Assembly: GCA_017303755.1 (NCBI GenBank)
Contig: JAFLBS010000002.1
Location: 248,001 to 312,000, forward strand
Length of the DNA stretch: 64,000 nt
Source: Flavobacteriales bacterium
GTDB taxonomy: Bacteria; Bacteroidota; Bacteroidia; Flavobacteriales; Flavobacteriaceae
Direction: 5' to 3'
The notes beneath the pieces are model-generated. The model did not search any database, was not told the DNA's origin, and saw nothing but the letters and a program-made list of their open reading frames with translations. Of this stretch, positions 50,673 to 59,313 are shown in pieces; the first letter of the stretch is position 1; the number at the start of each line of letters is the position of its first letter. The position numbers and the translations under genes were made by a program.

Positions 50673-53254
50673 TTTCTAAAAACGAGTTCTCCATCAAAAC
50701 AATCGAGTAAAATAATGCTATCAACCGTTACTTTTCCCGCCAGAATTTCTTTCGAAAGTTGGTTTAACACTTCACGTTGAATCACTCTTTTTACTGGTCG
50801 CGCACCATACTGTGGATCAAATCCTTTTTCGGCCAAATAGGTTATGGCTTCTGGAGTTGCATCCATAGTAATGTTTTGTTGAGCGAGCATTTTGGTGACG
50901 CTTTTCAACTGTAAGCTCACAATTTGTTTTATGTTGGCTTCAGTCAACGGTGTGAACATCACTATTTCATCTATGCGATTGATGAATTCAGGTCGAACGG
51001 TTTGTTTCAATAAACCTAAAACTTCCAATTTGGCTGCTTCAGTTGCAGCTTCAATTCCGCTTTTTAAATTTTCGAATTTTTCTTGTATGATATGGCTTCC
51101 CATATTCGAAGTCATGATGATAATCGTGTTTTTGAAATCGGCAACCCGACCTTTATTATCCGTCAATCTTCCTTCATCTAATACTTGCAACAAGATATTA
51201 AATGTATCAGGATGCGCTTTTTCAATTTCATCCAACAAAATCACCGAATACGGTTTTCTGCGCACGGCTTCCGTCAATTGTCCGCCTTCGTCATAACCCA
51301 CATATCCTGGAGGAGCACCCACCAATCGACTCACACTGTGGCGTTCTTGGTATTCACTCATGTCGATGCGTGTCATGGCATTTTCATCGTCAAATAAATA
51401 TTCGGCAAGTGCTTTGGCCAATTCGGTTTTTCCCACACCAGTTGTTCCTAAGAAAAGGAAACTTCCGATTGGTTTTTTCATGTCTTGTAAACCCGCGCGA
51501 CTTCTGCGAACAGCGTCGCTCACCGCTTCAATGGCTTCCTCTTGTCCAACGACTCTTTGGTGCAATTCGTCTTCTAGTTTCAACAATTTTTCGCGTTCGC
51601 CTTGGAGCATTTTCATCACCGGAATTCCAGTCCATTTGGCAACGACTTCGGCAATATCTTCTCGAGTAACTTCTTCTTTTATCAACGAATTTCCCGCTTG
51701 ATTTTCGGCCAATTGTTTTTGCAATACATCCAAACGTTCTTGTGCTTCTTTGATTTTTCCGTAGCGAATTTCGGCTACTTTTCCGTAATCGCCATTGCGT
51801 TCGGCTTGTTCTGCTTCGATTTTAAAATCTTCAATTTCGAGTTTAACCGCTTGAATGTTATCTACTACGTCTTTCTCTGACTTCCATTGGGTAAAAATCT
51901 CATTGCGTTCTTCTTTTAAGTTGGCTAAATCCAAACCTAAACCTTTCAGTTTGCTCTCATCATTTTCTCTTTTAATCGCTTCGATTTCGATTTCCAACTG
52001 CATGATTTTTCGATCCAAAACGTCTAATTCTTCGGGTTTCGAATTGATTTCCATACGCAATTTAGACGCAGCTTCGTCCATTAAATCGATGGCTTTATCG
52101 GGTAAAAAACGATTGGTAATATACCGTTGCGATAGCTCAACAGCAGCAATAATAGCGTCGTCTTTGATGCGCACTTTGTGGTGTGTTTCGTATTTTTCTT
52201 TGATTCCGCGTAAGATGGAAATCGCACTTTCAGTATCCGGCTCGTCAACTACTACTTTTTGGAATCGACGTTCGAGTGCTTTGTCTTTTTCGAAGTATTT
52301 TTGGTATTCGTCTAAAGTGGTAGCACCAATCGCGCGCAATTCACCACGAGCCAAAGCAGGTTTTAAAATATTCGCAGCGTCCATCGCACCTTCACCACCA
52401 CCAGCACCAACTAAAGTGTGGATTTCGTCAATAAAAAGCACGATATCACCTTCGGCAGAAATGACTTCTTTGACTACCGATTTCAATCGCTCTTCAAACT
52501 CACCTTTGTATTTTGCACCAGCGATGAGTGCGCCCATGTCGAGTGAATACACGACTTTATCTTTTAGGTTTTCGGGAACATCACCATCTACAATTCGGTG
52601 CGCCAAACCTTCTGCAATGGCGGTTTTACCAACTCCGGGTTCACCTACTAACATCGGATTATTTTTGGTTCTACGCGTTAATATTTGCAATACACGTCGG
52701 ATTTCTTCATCACGGCCAATAACAGGGTCGAGTTTGCCATTTTTAGCTAATTCGTTGAGGTTTTTCGCGTATTTACTAAGTGAATTATAAGTTTCTTCAG
52801 CCGAAGCAGAAGTGACGCGTTCGCCTTTTCGCATTTCAGAAATAGCGGCTTCGAGACCTTTTTCAGTCACACCTTGGTCTTTTAAAATCTGTGCTACTTT
52901 ACTTTTTGATTTGAAAATAGCCAATACTAAATGTTCGATGGAAACGTATTCATCATTCATTTTTTTGGCGATGATATTCGCTTCGTTAAGCATCGTTCCA
53001 GCATCACGTGAAAGCATAATTTCGCCACCCGAAACTTTTGGAAAGCTTTGAATAGTGCTGTCAAGGACTTTCTTGAACAATTCAACATTCACATTCATTT
53101 TTTTCAATATGAAAGGTGCTACGTTCTCATCGACTTCCAAAATACCTTTGAAAATATGTTCGTTTTCGAGTTGTTGTTGCCCAAAACTTTGTGCAATTTG
53201 CTGAGCTTGTTGCAAAGCTTCTTGCGATTTTATGGTTAAATTGTTGAAATTCAT
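50657..53254 (-). CDS. clpB: ATP-dependent disaggregase ClpB
   Basis: This 865-residue AAA+ chaperone rescues aggregated proteins with DnaK. The N-domain (about 1-145) is followed by the first AAA module with Walker A GEPGVGKT (204-211) and Walker B VLFIDEIH (272-279), the coiled-coil M-domain (about 410-520), and the second module with Walker A GTTGVGKT (603-610). The GAR-type arginine finger and the C-terminal GARPVKRVIQ are present. The last residues VTE come from an octamer repeat. Six TTAAAC decamers lie 7 bases before its ATG. Confidence 0.98.
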   Translation of the reverse strand: MNFNNLTIKSQEALQQAQQIAQSFGQQQLENEHIFKGILEVDENVAPFILKKMNVNVELFKKVLDSTIQSFPKVSGGEIMLSRDAGTMLNEANIIAKKMNDEYVSIEHLVLAIFKSKSKVAQILKDQGVTEKGLEAAISEMRKGERVTSASAEETYNSLSKYAKNLNELAKNGKLDPVIGRDEEIRRVLQILTRRTKNNPMLVGEPGVGKTAIAEGLAHRIVDGDVPENLKDKVVYSLDMGALIAGAKYKGEFEERLKSVVKEVISAEGDIVLFIDEIHTLVGAGGGEGAMDAANILKPALARGELRAIGATTLDEYQKYFEKDKALERRFQKVVVDEPDTESAISILRGIKEKYETHHKVRIKDDAIIAAVELSQRYITNRFLPDKAIDLMDEAASKLRMEINSKPEELDVLDRKIMQLEIEIEAIKRENDESKLKGLGLDLANLKEERNEIFTQWKSEKDVVDNIQAVKLEIEDFKIEAEQAERNGDYGKVAEIRYGKIKEAQERLDVLQKQLAENQAGNSLIKEEVTREDIAEVVAKWTGIPVMKMLQGEREKLLKLEDELHQRVVGQEEAIEAVSDAVRRSRAGLQDMKKPIGSFLFLGTTGVGKTELAKALAEYLFDDENAMTRIDMSEYQERHSVSRLVGAPPGYVGYDEGGQLTEAVRRKPYSVILLDEIEKAHPDTFNILLQVLDEGRLTDNKGRVADFKNTIIIMTSNMGSHIIQEKFENLKSGIEAATEAAKLEVLGLLKQTVRPEFINRIDEIVMFTPLTEANIKQIVSLQLKSVTKMLAQQNITMDATPEAITYLAEKGFDPQYGARPVKRVIQREVLNQLSKEILAGKVTVDSIILLDCFDGELVFRNGVTE

Positions 53255-53261
53255 TTGTATA

Positions 53262-53321
53262 GTTTGATGTTGTTTAAAATTGTTTAAGGTTGTTTAATGT
53301 TGTTTAAAATTGTTTGTTTTC
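53262..53321 (-). repeat. TTAAAC decamer array (6 units) upstream of clpB
   Basis: On the plus strand GTTTGA, GTTTAA x4 and GTTTGT begin at 53262, 53272, 53282, 53292, 53302 and 53312, an exact 10-base period. On the minus strand it reads TTAAAC, with TCAAAC nearest the start codon, as at 8253-8312. The gap 53255-53606 also holds a promoter (53466-53497), AGAAAGC x2 (53473-53486) and the 62-base repeat, but no gene. Confidence 0.9.
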
Positions 53322-53465
53322 TAAATTTGGTCAATTTGTGTTCCATAATTAAAAACAAGTCAAAATGACCGATAATAAGCTCAATCTCTATTAAAGTTAC
53401 GACAATTTGACGTTACTAATGCCAAAAAATCAGGTTAATGTATACTAAATGATAAAAGTTGGTGT

Positions 53466-53497
53466 TTGTATTAGAAAGCAGAAAGCAGATAATTTTG
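53466..53497 (+). promoter_or_regulatory. promoter of the archaemetzincin-like operon
   Basis: TTG (53466-53468), a 21-base spacer and TAATTTTG (53490-53497). The leader to the ATG at 53607 is about 105 bases and contains the whole 62-base repeat. Confidence 0.6.
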
Positions 53498-53527
53498 TAG
53501 CTAAACTTGAATTTGTAGTAACAGCAA

Positions 53528-53589
53528 CTTGAAACCTGACCCGAGGCGCAGCCGAATTGTATGTAGCGCAGCGGAATAAAACTTGAAAC
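53528..53589 (+). repeat. 62-base dispersed repeat, copy 2
   Basis: It matches 4201-4262 at 57 of 62 positions, with CTTGAAAC and TGAAAC ends. The core holds two direct copies of GCGCAGCSGAAT 20 bases apart. It lies 17 bases before the ATG at 53607. Confidence 0.85.
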
Positions 53590-53606
53590 AAAAACACAGA
53601 ACCAAT

Positions 53607-54494
53607 ATGAAGCCATTTATTTTACTACTAGCGTTACTTCTTATCTTTTCGTGTAAGAATAACGAAAAACCAAGAGGCAAGAAAATTACTATTCCTAATT
53701 ATGAAAAGTTAGCGTTATTAGATGTTCCGTTAGGTGAAATTAAAGACGGAGATTGGTTGCAACAACATTTAGAAGCAGGACAGACTTTTCAGCAATATCT
53801 TGCTAAAAAACCGGTTACCGTTTCTGAGGATCATAATGTTATTTACTTGCAGCCTATTGGAACATTTACTCAAGAGCAACAAAAAGTAATGGATTTAAAT
53901 TCGGAATACATCGGCCTCTTTTTTGGGTTGAAGACTATAGTTTTGGAACCAATAAATGAAGATGAAATTCCGAAAGAAAACAAACGAATTCAGTTTGAAA
54001 CGGAACAATTGGATGCGAGTTACATTATTGATGAAATTTTAAAAGGCGTAATGCCCAATGATGGAATTGCTATGATGGCATTGACAGCGAAAGACTTATA
54101 TCCGCGACCCGATTGGAATTTTGTTTTTGGATTGGCTAGTTATTCTAAACGTATGGGAGTAACTTCTATTTTCCGATTTTCCGATACTGAACTTACCTCT
54201 CAAAATTATTCGCAATGCTTGAATCGACTCATTAAAACGTCGACTCATGAAATTGGTCATATGTTCACCATTGCTCACTGCACACATGCATCGTGTTTGA
54301 TGAACGGTTCCAATCATTTGGTTGAATTGGATTCGAGACCTAATGCTTTGTGCTCGGTTTGTTTGGCTAAACTGAGTTGGAATTTGAATTTTGATAATGT
54401 TATGCGTTTGGAAAAGTTGATTTCTTTCTGTAAAAAGCACAAATTAGATTCAGATGCGTTAGTTTTGCAAAAGCAACTAGAAGCAATTAAATAG
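53607..54494 (+). CDS. archaemetzincin-like zinc metallopeptidase lipoprotein
   Basis: The ATG at 53607 gives 295 residues with a lipobox (MKPFILLLALLLIFSC, lipidated Cys16). The zinc site HEIGHMFTIAHC (His214, Glu215, His218, His224) and the cysteines Cys225, Cys230, Cys249 and Cys252 fit the archaemetzincin pattern HExxHxxGxxHCx4CxM...CxxC, with Thr in place of the conserved Gly. Archaemetzincins are small peptidases of unclear substrate. It forms an operon with ytxJ (0-base gap) and a lactonase gene. Confidence 0.88.
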   Translation: MKPFILLLALLLIFSCKNNEKPRGKKITIPNYEKLALLDVPLGEIKDGDWLQQHLEAGQTFQQYLAKKPVTVSEDHNVIYLQPIGTFTQEQQKVMDLNSEYIGLFFGLKTIVLEPINEDEIPKENKRIQFETEQLDASYIIDEILKGVMPNDGIAMMALTAKDLYPRPDWNFVFGLASYSKRMGVTSIFRFSDTELTSQNYSQCLNRLIKTSTHEIGHMFTIAHCTHASCLMNGSNHLVELDSRPNALCSVCLAKLSWNLNFDNVMRLEKLISFCKKHKLDSDALVLQKQLEAIK

Positions 54495-54884
54495 ATGAGT
54501 TTTTTTAAAAATATATTCGGAAGTTCGGAAGACGAGTCAACCACTTCAAAAGTGCATTGGCGTGAGTTGACTGATTTAGGTCAGTTGAATGAAATCATTA
54601 ATGAATCTACAGAACAACCTGTAATTATTTTCAAGCACAGTACACGCTGTAGTATCAGTCGTTTTTCTTTAAAACAATTTGAATCGGAGTTTGATTTAGA
54701 AGGTAAAGTTATTCCGTATTTTCTTGATTTATTGAATCATCGCGACATTTCTAATGAAATTGCAATTCGGTTTGGCATCGAACACCAATCGCCTCAGTTG
54801 ATTTTAATTCAAGACGGAAAAGCAACTTACGATGCTTCTCACGACGCGATTTCAGTTGCCAGTGTAAAACGTAATTTAGAATAA
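54495..54884 (+). CDS. ytxJ: monothiol bacilliredoxin YtxJ
   Basis: This 129-residue protein has the YtxJ pattern: WRELTDLGQLNEIINES (about 22-38), VIIFKHSTRCSISRFSLKQF (about 43-62) with a single redox Cys, and HQSPQLILIQDGKATYDASH (about 96-115). The SPQ holds the cis-proline. It is thought to reduce bacillithiol mixed disulfides, which suggests this organism makes bacillithiol. It begins directly after the peptidase stop. Confidence 0.93.
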   Translation: MSFFKNIFGSSEDESTTSKVHWRELTDLGQLNEIINESTEQPVIIFKHSTRCSISRFSLKQFESEFDLEGKVIPYFLDLLNHRDISNEIAIRFGIEHQSPQLILIQDGKATYDASHDAISVASVKRNLE

Positions 54885-54890
54885 TTACGC

Positions 54891-56003
54891 ATGAAAATAA
54901 CAACTCGATTAACAGTACTTTTTTCGATTCTACTAATAAGTTGTTCCACATCTAAAAAGCAGACTTTTTTAATTGGTACTTACACTGAAAATTCAGGTCA
55001 AGGAATTAATGTGGTTGAATTCAATACTGAATCAAAAATACTTTTGAATCAGAAAGTAGTAAACGGAATTGAAAATCCGTCGTTTGTAGTTACCAATAAA
55101 GCTAAAACGATTGTAGTTGCAGTTGAAGAAACGGCGAGCGCAAAAGGAGGAAAGGTGACTTCGTTTGCTTATGATTCTAATGCATCTTCTTTTACAAAAA
55201 TCAATTCGCAATTTACCTTAGGTGATCATCCGTGTACGGTTGCTTTTAGTCCGAATGAAAACTATGTTTTAGTCGGAAATTATTCAGGTGGAAATCTGTC
55301 CGTTTTTCCAATCGACCCAAAAGGTAATTTGTCCGAAGCCAATCAAACCATCACTTTTCTAGGAAAAAGCATCAATCAAGAACGTCAAGAAAAGCCACAC
55401 GTTCATTGTATTGTTTTTCATCCCACAGAAAATAAAATTGCAGTTGCTGATTTAGGAAGAGATGTCATTGATTTAATTCCATTTGACGAAAAAGCATCCT
55501 TGTTTTTGCAAAAAGATAAAATTGTTTCTACCAAAGTAACTGCTGGTTCGGGTCCGCGTCACTTGGTTTTTAATTCCAAAGGAACTCGATTGTACGCTAC
55601 TTTTGAATTGACCAATGAAGTAGGTGTTTTTTATTATTCGAATAACAAATTACAACTGATACAAACCATTCCTTTAACAAAAATCCCAACCAAAAGTGGT
55701 TCTGCTGCAGAAATTCGTTTGAGTGCTGATGAGCAATTTTTGTATACATCTGTGCGTGGAGACGATAATCAATTAGTTGTTATTCAATTGAAAGAAGGTA
55801 AAGATGCTAAAGTAATTCAGACAATTTCAACGGGTAAATCACCGCGGAATTTTATCATTTCTAACGATCAAAAATCAGTTTTGGTTGCCAATCAATATTC
55901 CAATTCCATTATCGTTTTCGACCGAAATAAAAAAACAGGTTTGCTAACGCCAACTGCATCTGAATTGACCATCAACAAACCCGTTTATTTTTATCCTTTT
56001 TAA
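54891..56003 (+). CDS. lactonase-family beta-propeller lipoprotein
   Basis: The 370-residue protein has a lipobox (LFSILLISC, lipidated near residue 18) and then a seven-bladed propeller of the 6-phosphogluconolactonase (YbhE) family: FLIGTYTENSGQGI, GDHPCTVAFSPNENYVLVGN, GSGPRHLVFNSKGTRLYATF and STGKSPRNFIISNDQKSVLV. Being exported, it is unlikely to serve the pentose phosphate pathway and may act on another lactone. Last gene of the operon, 4 bases from the convergent gene. Confidence 0.92.
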   Translation: MKITTRLTVLFSILLISCSTSKKQTFLIGTYTENSGQGINVVEFNTESKILLNQKVVNGIENPSFVVTNKAKTIVVAVEETASAKGGKVTSFAYDSNASSFTKINSQFTLGDHPCTVAFSPNENYVLVGNYSGGNLSVFPIDPKGNLSEANQTITFLGKSINQERQEKPHVHCIVFHPTENKIAVADLGRDVIDLIPFDEKASLFLQKDKIVSTKVTAGSGPRHLVFNSKGTRLYATFELTNEVGVFYYSNNKLQLIQTIPLTKIPTKSGSAAEIRLSADEQFLYTSVRGDDNQLVVIQLKEGKDAKVIQTISTGKSPRNFIISNDQKSVLVANQYSNSIIVFDRNKKTGLLTPTASELTINKPVYFYPF

Positions 56004-56007
56004 GAAT

Positions 56008-57192
56008 TTATCTTCGGAACTTATTCCGAACAATAATGTCTTTGAGTTTGGCTTTTAAATCTTCACCCGAATCGTACACCATTTGTTCGTTGCTTGGAAA
56101 CGCAACGGCACGTCTATCAAAATAAGGCAAATAACTATCGTCACACGCTCTTCGATCACCATTGTAAGTTGAATAAATATGTTCAAATACAAACTCACTT
56201 GCTAGTGGAAATGTATCAATTAATTGATTGGTTTTGAAATCAATATAATCCACTTTTGCTGTAACTTGGGTTGATTTGAATTGACGGAATTCATAGATGT
56301 TAATGCGAATCGTTTTGAAATTATCCACCATAATTACATTGCCTAAGCTGTCTTTTACTTGTTGACCTTGTGCATTTATTAGTGGTTTTGTGCCGTCTTT
56401 GATTTGCTTTTCTTTGATGAATTCTTTCTCTTTTACTTGCTCAGGCGAAATATTGATTTCACGGAAATTCACGATCAATCCATAATCATAATTAATGTCT
56501 TTCAAGCGATTACTGTGGTACACTGTCCATTTATCATTCAAACCAAACGTACTGAAATCCAATAAATCGTTTTGCAAACGTACAGGAATCACCATATTAG
56601 TTTCATTTTTAGTGAATACACTCACGTAATCCGTTCCTTTGAATTTGGCTTCATCCATTAATTTAGCAACGTCTTTATAACCTGGACTCAATTGATCCAA
56701 ATACACTAAATCATCGTAAGCACGACGAATACTCATCTTGTCTTTTGAAACTAAAAGTGCTTTTGAATTGTCGTATAGGTGTTTTGATAACGCATTTTTA
56801 CTACTTACAATCTGATCAGTATAATCATCAAAAGGGAAAATAGCATTGCGACCTTCTTTTAGTAATTTTAAAGGCAATAATGGGCGAATCATCTCTTGGC
56901 GATTGTTCAATTGCTGATAGGTGTTGAATATTTTTTCTAAGTTATTCGGATTAGCATCTTTAAACCAAGTTGCAATATTGCGCAAATCGCGTTCTTTCGC
57001 TTTAGCAAAAGCTTCTTCCAATAAATACACATAATCTTGTTTCCCTTTAGCATCCTTGCGGTTGCGTAATCCTTCAACAGCATTTTGAATGGCTGAATCA
57101 TAATCGCCAGAAGTCAGCGATTCTCTAGTTTGTCGTACTCCACATGAAGTGATGAGAACAAAAAAGGTAAGTAACAAAGTAATTTTCTTCAT
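56008..57192 (-). CDS. conserved lipoprotein with TPR-like start
   Basis: The 394-residue protein has a lipobox (MKKITLLLTFFVLITSC, Cys17). The first 100 residues look like helical repeats (SLTSGDYDSAIQNAVEGLRN), followed by a long region with basic residues and beta propensity (TAKVDYIDFKTNQLIDTFPL). SYLPYFDRRAVAFPSNEQMV near the C-terminus looks highly conserved. I recall similar uncharacterised lipoproteins in flavobacteria but cannot name a family. Confidence 0.75.
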   Translation of the reverse strand: MKKITLLLTFFVLITSCGVRQTRESLTSGDYDSAIQNAVEGLRNRKDAKGKQDYVYLLEEAFAKAKERDLRNIATWFKDANPNNLEKIFNTYQQLNNRQEMIRPLLPLKLLKEGRNAIFPFDDYTDQIVSSKNALSKHLYDNSKALLVSKDKMSIRRAYDDLVYLDQLSPGYKDVAKLMDEAKFKGTDYVSVFTKNETNMVIPVRLQNDLLDFSTFGLNDKWTVYHSNRLKDINYDYGLIVNFREINISPEQVKEKEFIKEKQIKDGTKPLINAQGQQVKDSLGNVIMVDNFKTIRINIYEFRQFKSTQVTAKVDYIDFKTNQLIDTFPLASEFVFEHIYSTYNGDRRACDDSYLPYFDRRAVAFPSNEQMVYDSGEDLKAKLKDIIVRNKFRR

Positions 57193-57247
57193 GGTGTATA
57201 GTTTTAAAGTTCTATTTGAGATAATCCAAATATTGAGCCAAAATTAA

Positions 57248-57913
57248 TTACAGAGAGATAGTCCAAGTAGCAATCAAATTGATGGAATTCATTTTGGTAC
57301 TTTCTCCGTAGAAACTTTTGCTTTCAATTTCACTTATTCCACAATTATCTCTGAGTTCAAGAGTTAATAACGTTTTTTCAGAAAGTTCAAAGTCGTGACC
57401 AATACCTAGTTGAAGTCCAAAATAATTTTCACCATATAATTGATTGAAATCTAAATTGTTCTGCATGTCATTGAAGTAATTTCTAACCTCAATAGGAACA
57501 TTGATTGAAACACCAGCATTAATAAAGGATTCATGGTAACCATCAAAATACAATTTTGCCAAAAGCGGAATAGATAGATAATCAAACTTGGTTACTTCTT
57601 TGACATCAGTTGGAGGAATAGTTGGATCAAACACGTAATTTGGATAAATAAAACCACGATAGTTTTTTACTATTGATTTCCGTTCGTAATTAATATTGGT
57701 TAGAAAAGAAAGATTAGAATTGATCTGAATTTCAAAAGAACCACCAATGCAATATCCAAAACTGTCTTTGGTATCTTTGGTTAAATTACTTCCTCTAATA
57801 CTATTGTAATTGGTGCCAGCGTTTACTCCTAATTTTATTGGGTGTTTTTTTTGGGAAAGAACAATAGTTGATAACAATAGAAAGAAGGGTACAAGTATTT
57901 TATTCAATGTCAT
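57248..57913 (-). CDS. outer membrane beta-barrel protein (PorT-like)
   Basis: The 221-residue protein has a signal peptide (MTLNKILVPFFLLLSTIVLS) and about eight amphipathic beta strands: KLGVNAGTNYNSI, FGYCIGGSFEIQIN, LSFLTNINYERKS, LSIPLLAKLYF, NAGVSINVPI, GLQLGIGHDFEL, LLTLELRDNCG and the final INLIATWTISL. This is the OMP_b-brl_2 style. Role unknown. It follows the fumarylacetoacetase gene by 3 bases. Confidence 0.85.
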   Translation of the reverse strand: MTLNKILVPFFLLLSTIVLSQKKHPIKLGVNAGTNYNSIRGSNLTKDTKDSFGYCIGGSFEIQINSNLSFLTNINYERKSIVKNYRGFIYPNYVFDPTIPPTDVKEVTKFDYLSIPLLAKLYFDGYHESFINAGVSINVPIEVRNYFNDMQNNLDFNQLYGENYFGLQLGIGHDFELSEKTLLTLELRDNCGISEIESKSFYGESTKMNSINLIATWTISL

Positions 57914-57916
57914 GGC

Positions 57917-59200
57917 TTACTTTCTTACAAATGGCGGTAACAATTTACTTGAAACTTCTCCAAAACCAATTCGAACCGAACTATTCTCACAATACCCTTT
58001 AAAAGTGACAGTGTCATTGTTATTGATGAATTTACGCTCGCTTCCATCACTCATTTTGATTGGATTTTTTCCGCTCCAAGTCAGTTCTAACATCGAACCA
58101 AAACTATCCGGTGTTGGTCCAGAAATGGTTCCAGAACCCATCATATCACCCGAATTTACTCGGCAACCATTAGATGTATGATGTGCTAATTGCTGTGCCA
58201 TCGACCAATACATGTATTTGAAATTGGATTTAGAAACCAAAGTGGGTTCTGCTTTTTCTGGTTGAATATACACTTCCAAATTGATATCAAATGCATGCTT
58301 ACCTTTTTGTTGTAAATAAGGAAGTGGTGTCGGATCTTGTTTTGGACCTTTAGTTCTAAAAGGTTCCAAAGCATCCATAGTAACAATCCAGGGTGAAATA
58401 GAAGAGGCAAAATTTTTCGCTAAAAACGGTCCAAGCGGAACGTATTCCCATTTTTGAATGTCGCGCGCACTCCAGTCATTCAATAATACCATTCCGAAAA
58501 TATAGTCTTCAGCTTCGCCAACCGGTATATTTTCACCCATAATGTTGGCATCTGTAGTGATAAAAGCCGTTTCTAATTCGAAATCAACTAAACTGGAAGG
58601 ACCAAACACAGGCGAACTTTCACCATTGGGTAAAATTTGTCCCATTGGACGATGAACTGGAATTCCAGAGGGTACAATTGTAGAACTTCTTCCATGATAG
58701 CCAACCGGAATGTGCAACCAATTTGGAAGTAAGGCATTCTCTGGATCGCGGAACATTTTTCCTACATTAGTTGCGTGCTCTTTACTCGAATAAAAATCGG
58801 TATAATCTCCAATTTGAACTGGCAAAAGCATTTCAATATCTTTAATGTTAAAAATAACGACGTTTCTGTGTTCTTGATTGTCACGTAACTCAGGATTATT
58901 GGCATCGAACAATAAAGCCAGACGATTACGAACCAAACGCCAAGTCTTTTTACCATCAGAAATGAAATCATTCAAGGTATCTTGCATGAACATATCGTCA
59001 GTCAATTCAATTCCTTCAAAGTAACCCAATTGTTGCAATGCACCCATATCAATGGCAGAATCTCCGATTCTAGTTCCAATGGTTACTACATCTTCTTTCG
59101 TTAGGAATACTCCAAAAGGTATATTTTGTATGGGGAAATCACTGTCTTCTGGAACTTCAATCCATGATTTTCTACTTGGGTCGTTGGCTATGTTTGGCAT
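57917..59200 (-). CDS. fahA: fumarylacetoacetase
   Basis: This 427-residue enzyme hydrolyses fumarylacetoacetate to fumarate and acetoacetate in tyrosine breakdown. The N-terminal SH3-like domain is followed by the catalytic fold with YTDFYSSKEHATNVG (about 133-147), LPVGYHGRSS (about 165-174), FELETAFI (metal ligand Glu) and LLNDWSARDIQKWEY (about 239-253). NSGDMMGSGTISGP is also diagnostic. No other tyrosine-degradation gene is adjacent. A full promoter lies upstream. Confidence 0.96.
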   Translation of the reverse strand: MPNIANDPSRKSWIEVPEDSDFPIQNIPFGVFLTKEDVVTIGTRIGDSAIDMGALQQLGYFEGIELTDDMFMQDTLNDFISDGKKTWRLVRNRLALLFDANNPELRDNQEHRNVVIFNIKDIEMLLPVQIGDYTDFYSSKEHATNVGKMFRDPENALLPNWLHIPVGYHGRSSTIVPSGIPVHRPMGQILPNGESSPVFGPSSLVDFELETAFITTDANIMGENIPVGEAEDYIFGMVLLNDWSARDIQKWEYVPLGPFLAKNFASSISPWIVTMDALEPFRTKGPKQDPTPLPYLQQKGKHAFDINLEVYIQPEKAEPTLVSKSNFKYMYWSMAQQLAHHTSNGCRVNSGDMMGSGTISGPTPDSFGSMLELTWSGKNPIKMSDGSERKFINNNDTVTFKGYCENSSVRIGFGEVSSKLLPPFVRK

Positions 59201-59238
59201 ATTTTGGGCTGTTGATTTGTTGTTGAAAAATTTGTAAT

Positions 59239-59268
59239 CAAATATATCATTTAGAATTTATATGACAA
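59239..59268 (-). promoter_or_regulatory. promoter of fahA
   Basis: On the minus strand TTG (59268-59266), a 19-base spacer and TATATTTG (59246-59239), giving a leader of about 30 bases to the ATG at 59200. Confidence 0.65.
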
Positions 59269-59278
59269 ACATATTTCG

Positions 59279-59286
59279 TAATTTTG
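59279..59286 (+). promoter_or_regulatory. -7 box of glyA
   Basis: TAATTTTG on the plus strand, 27 bases before the ATG at 59314. It is divergent from the fahA promoter and only 10 bases from its TTG. Confidence 0.5.
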
Positions 59287-59313
59287 GAAAGTTTTAACGA
59301 AAATCTAATAAAA

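Noticed and set aside
51855-52790. Long plus-strand open frame opposite clpB (311 codons)
   Set aside because: It is a Ser-rich shadow of the clpB frame with no promoter, start context or recognisable domain.
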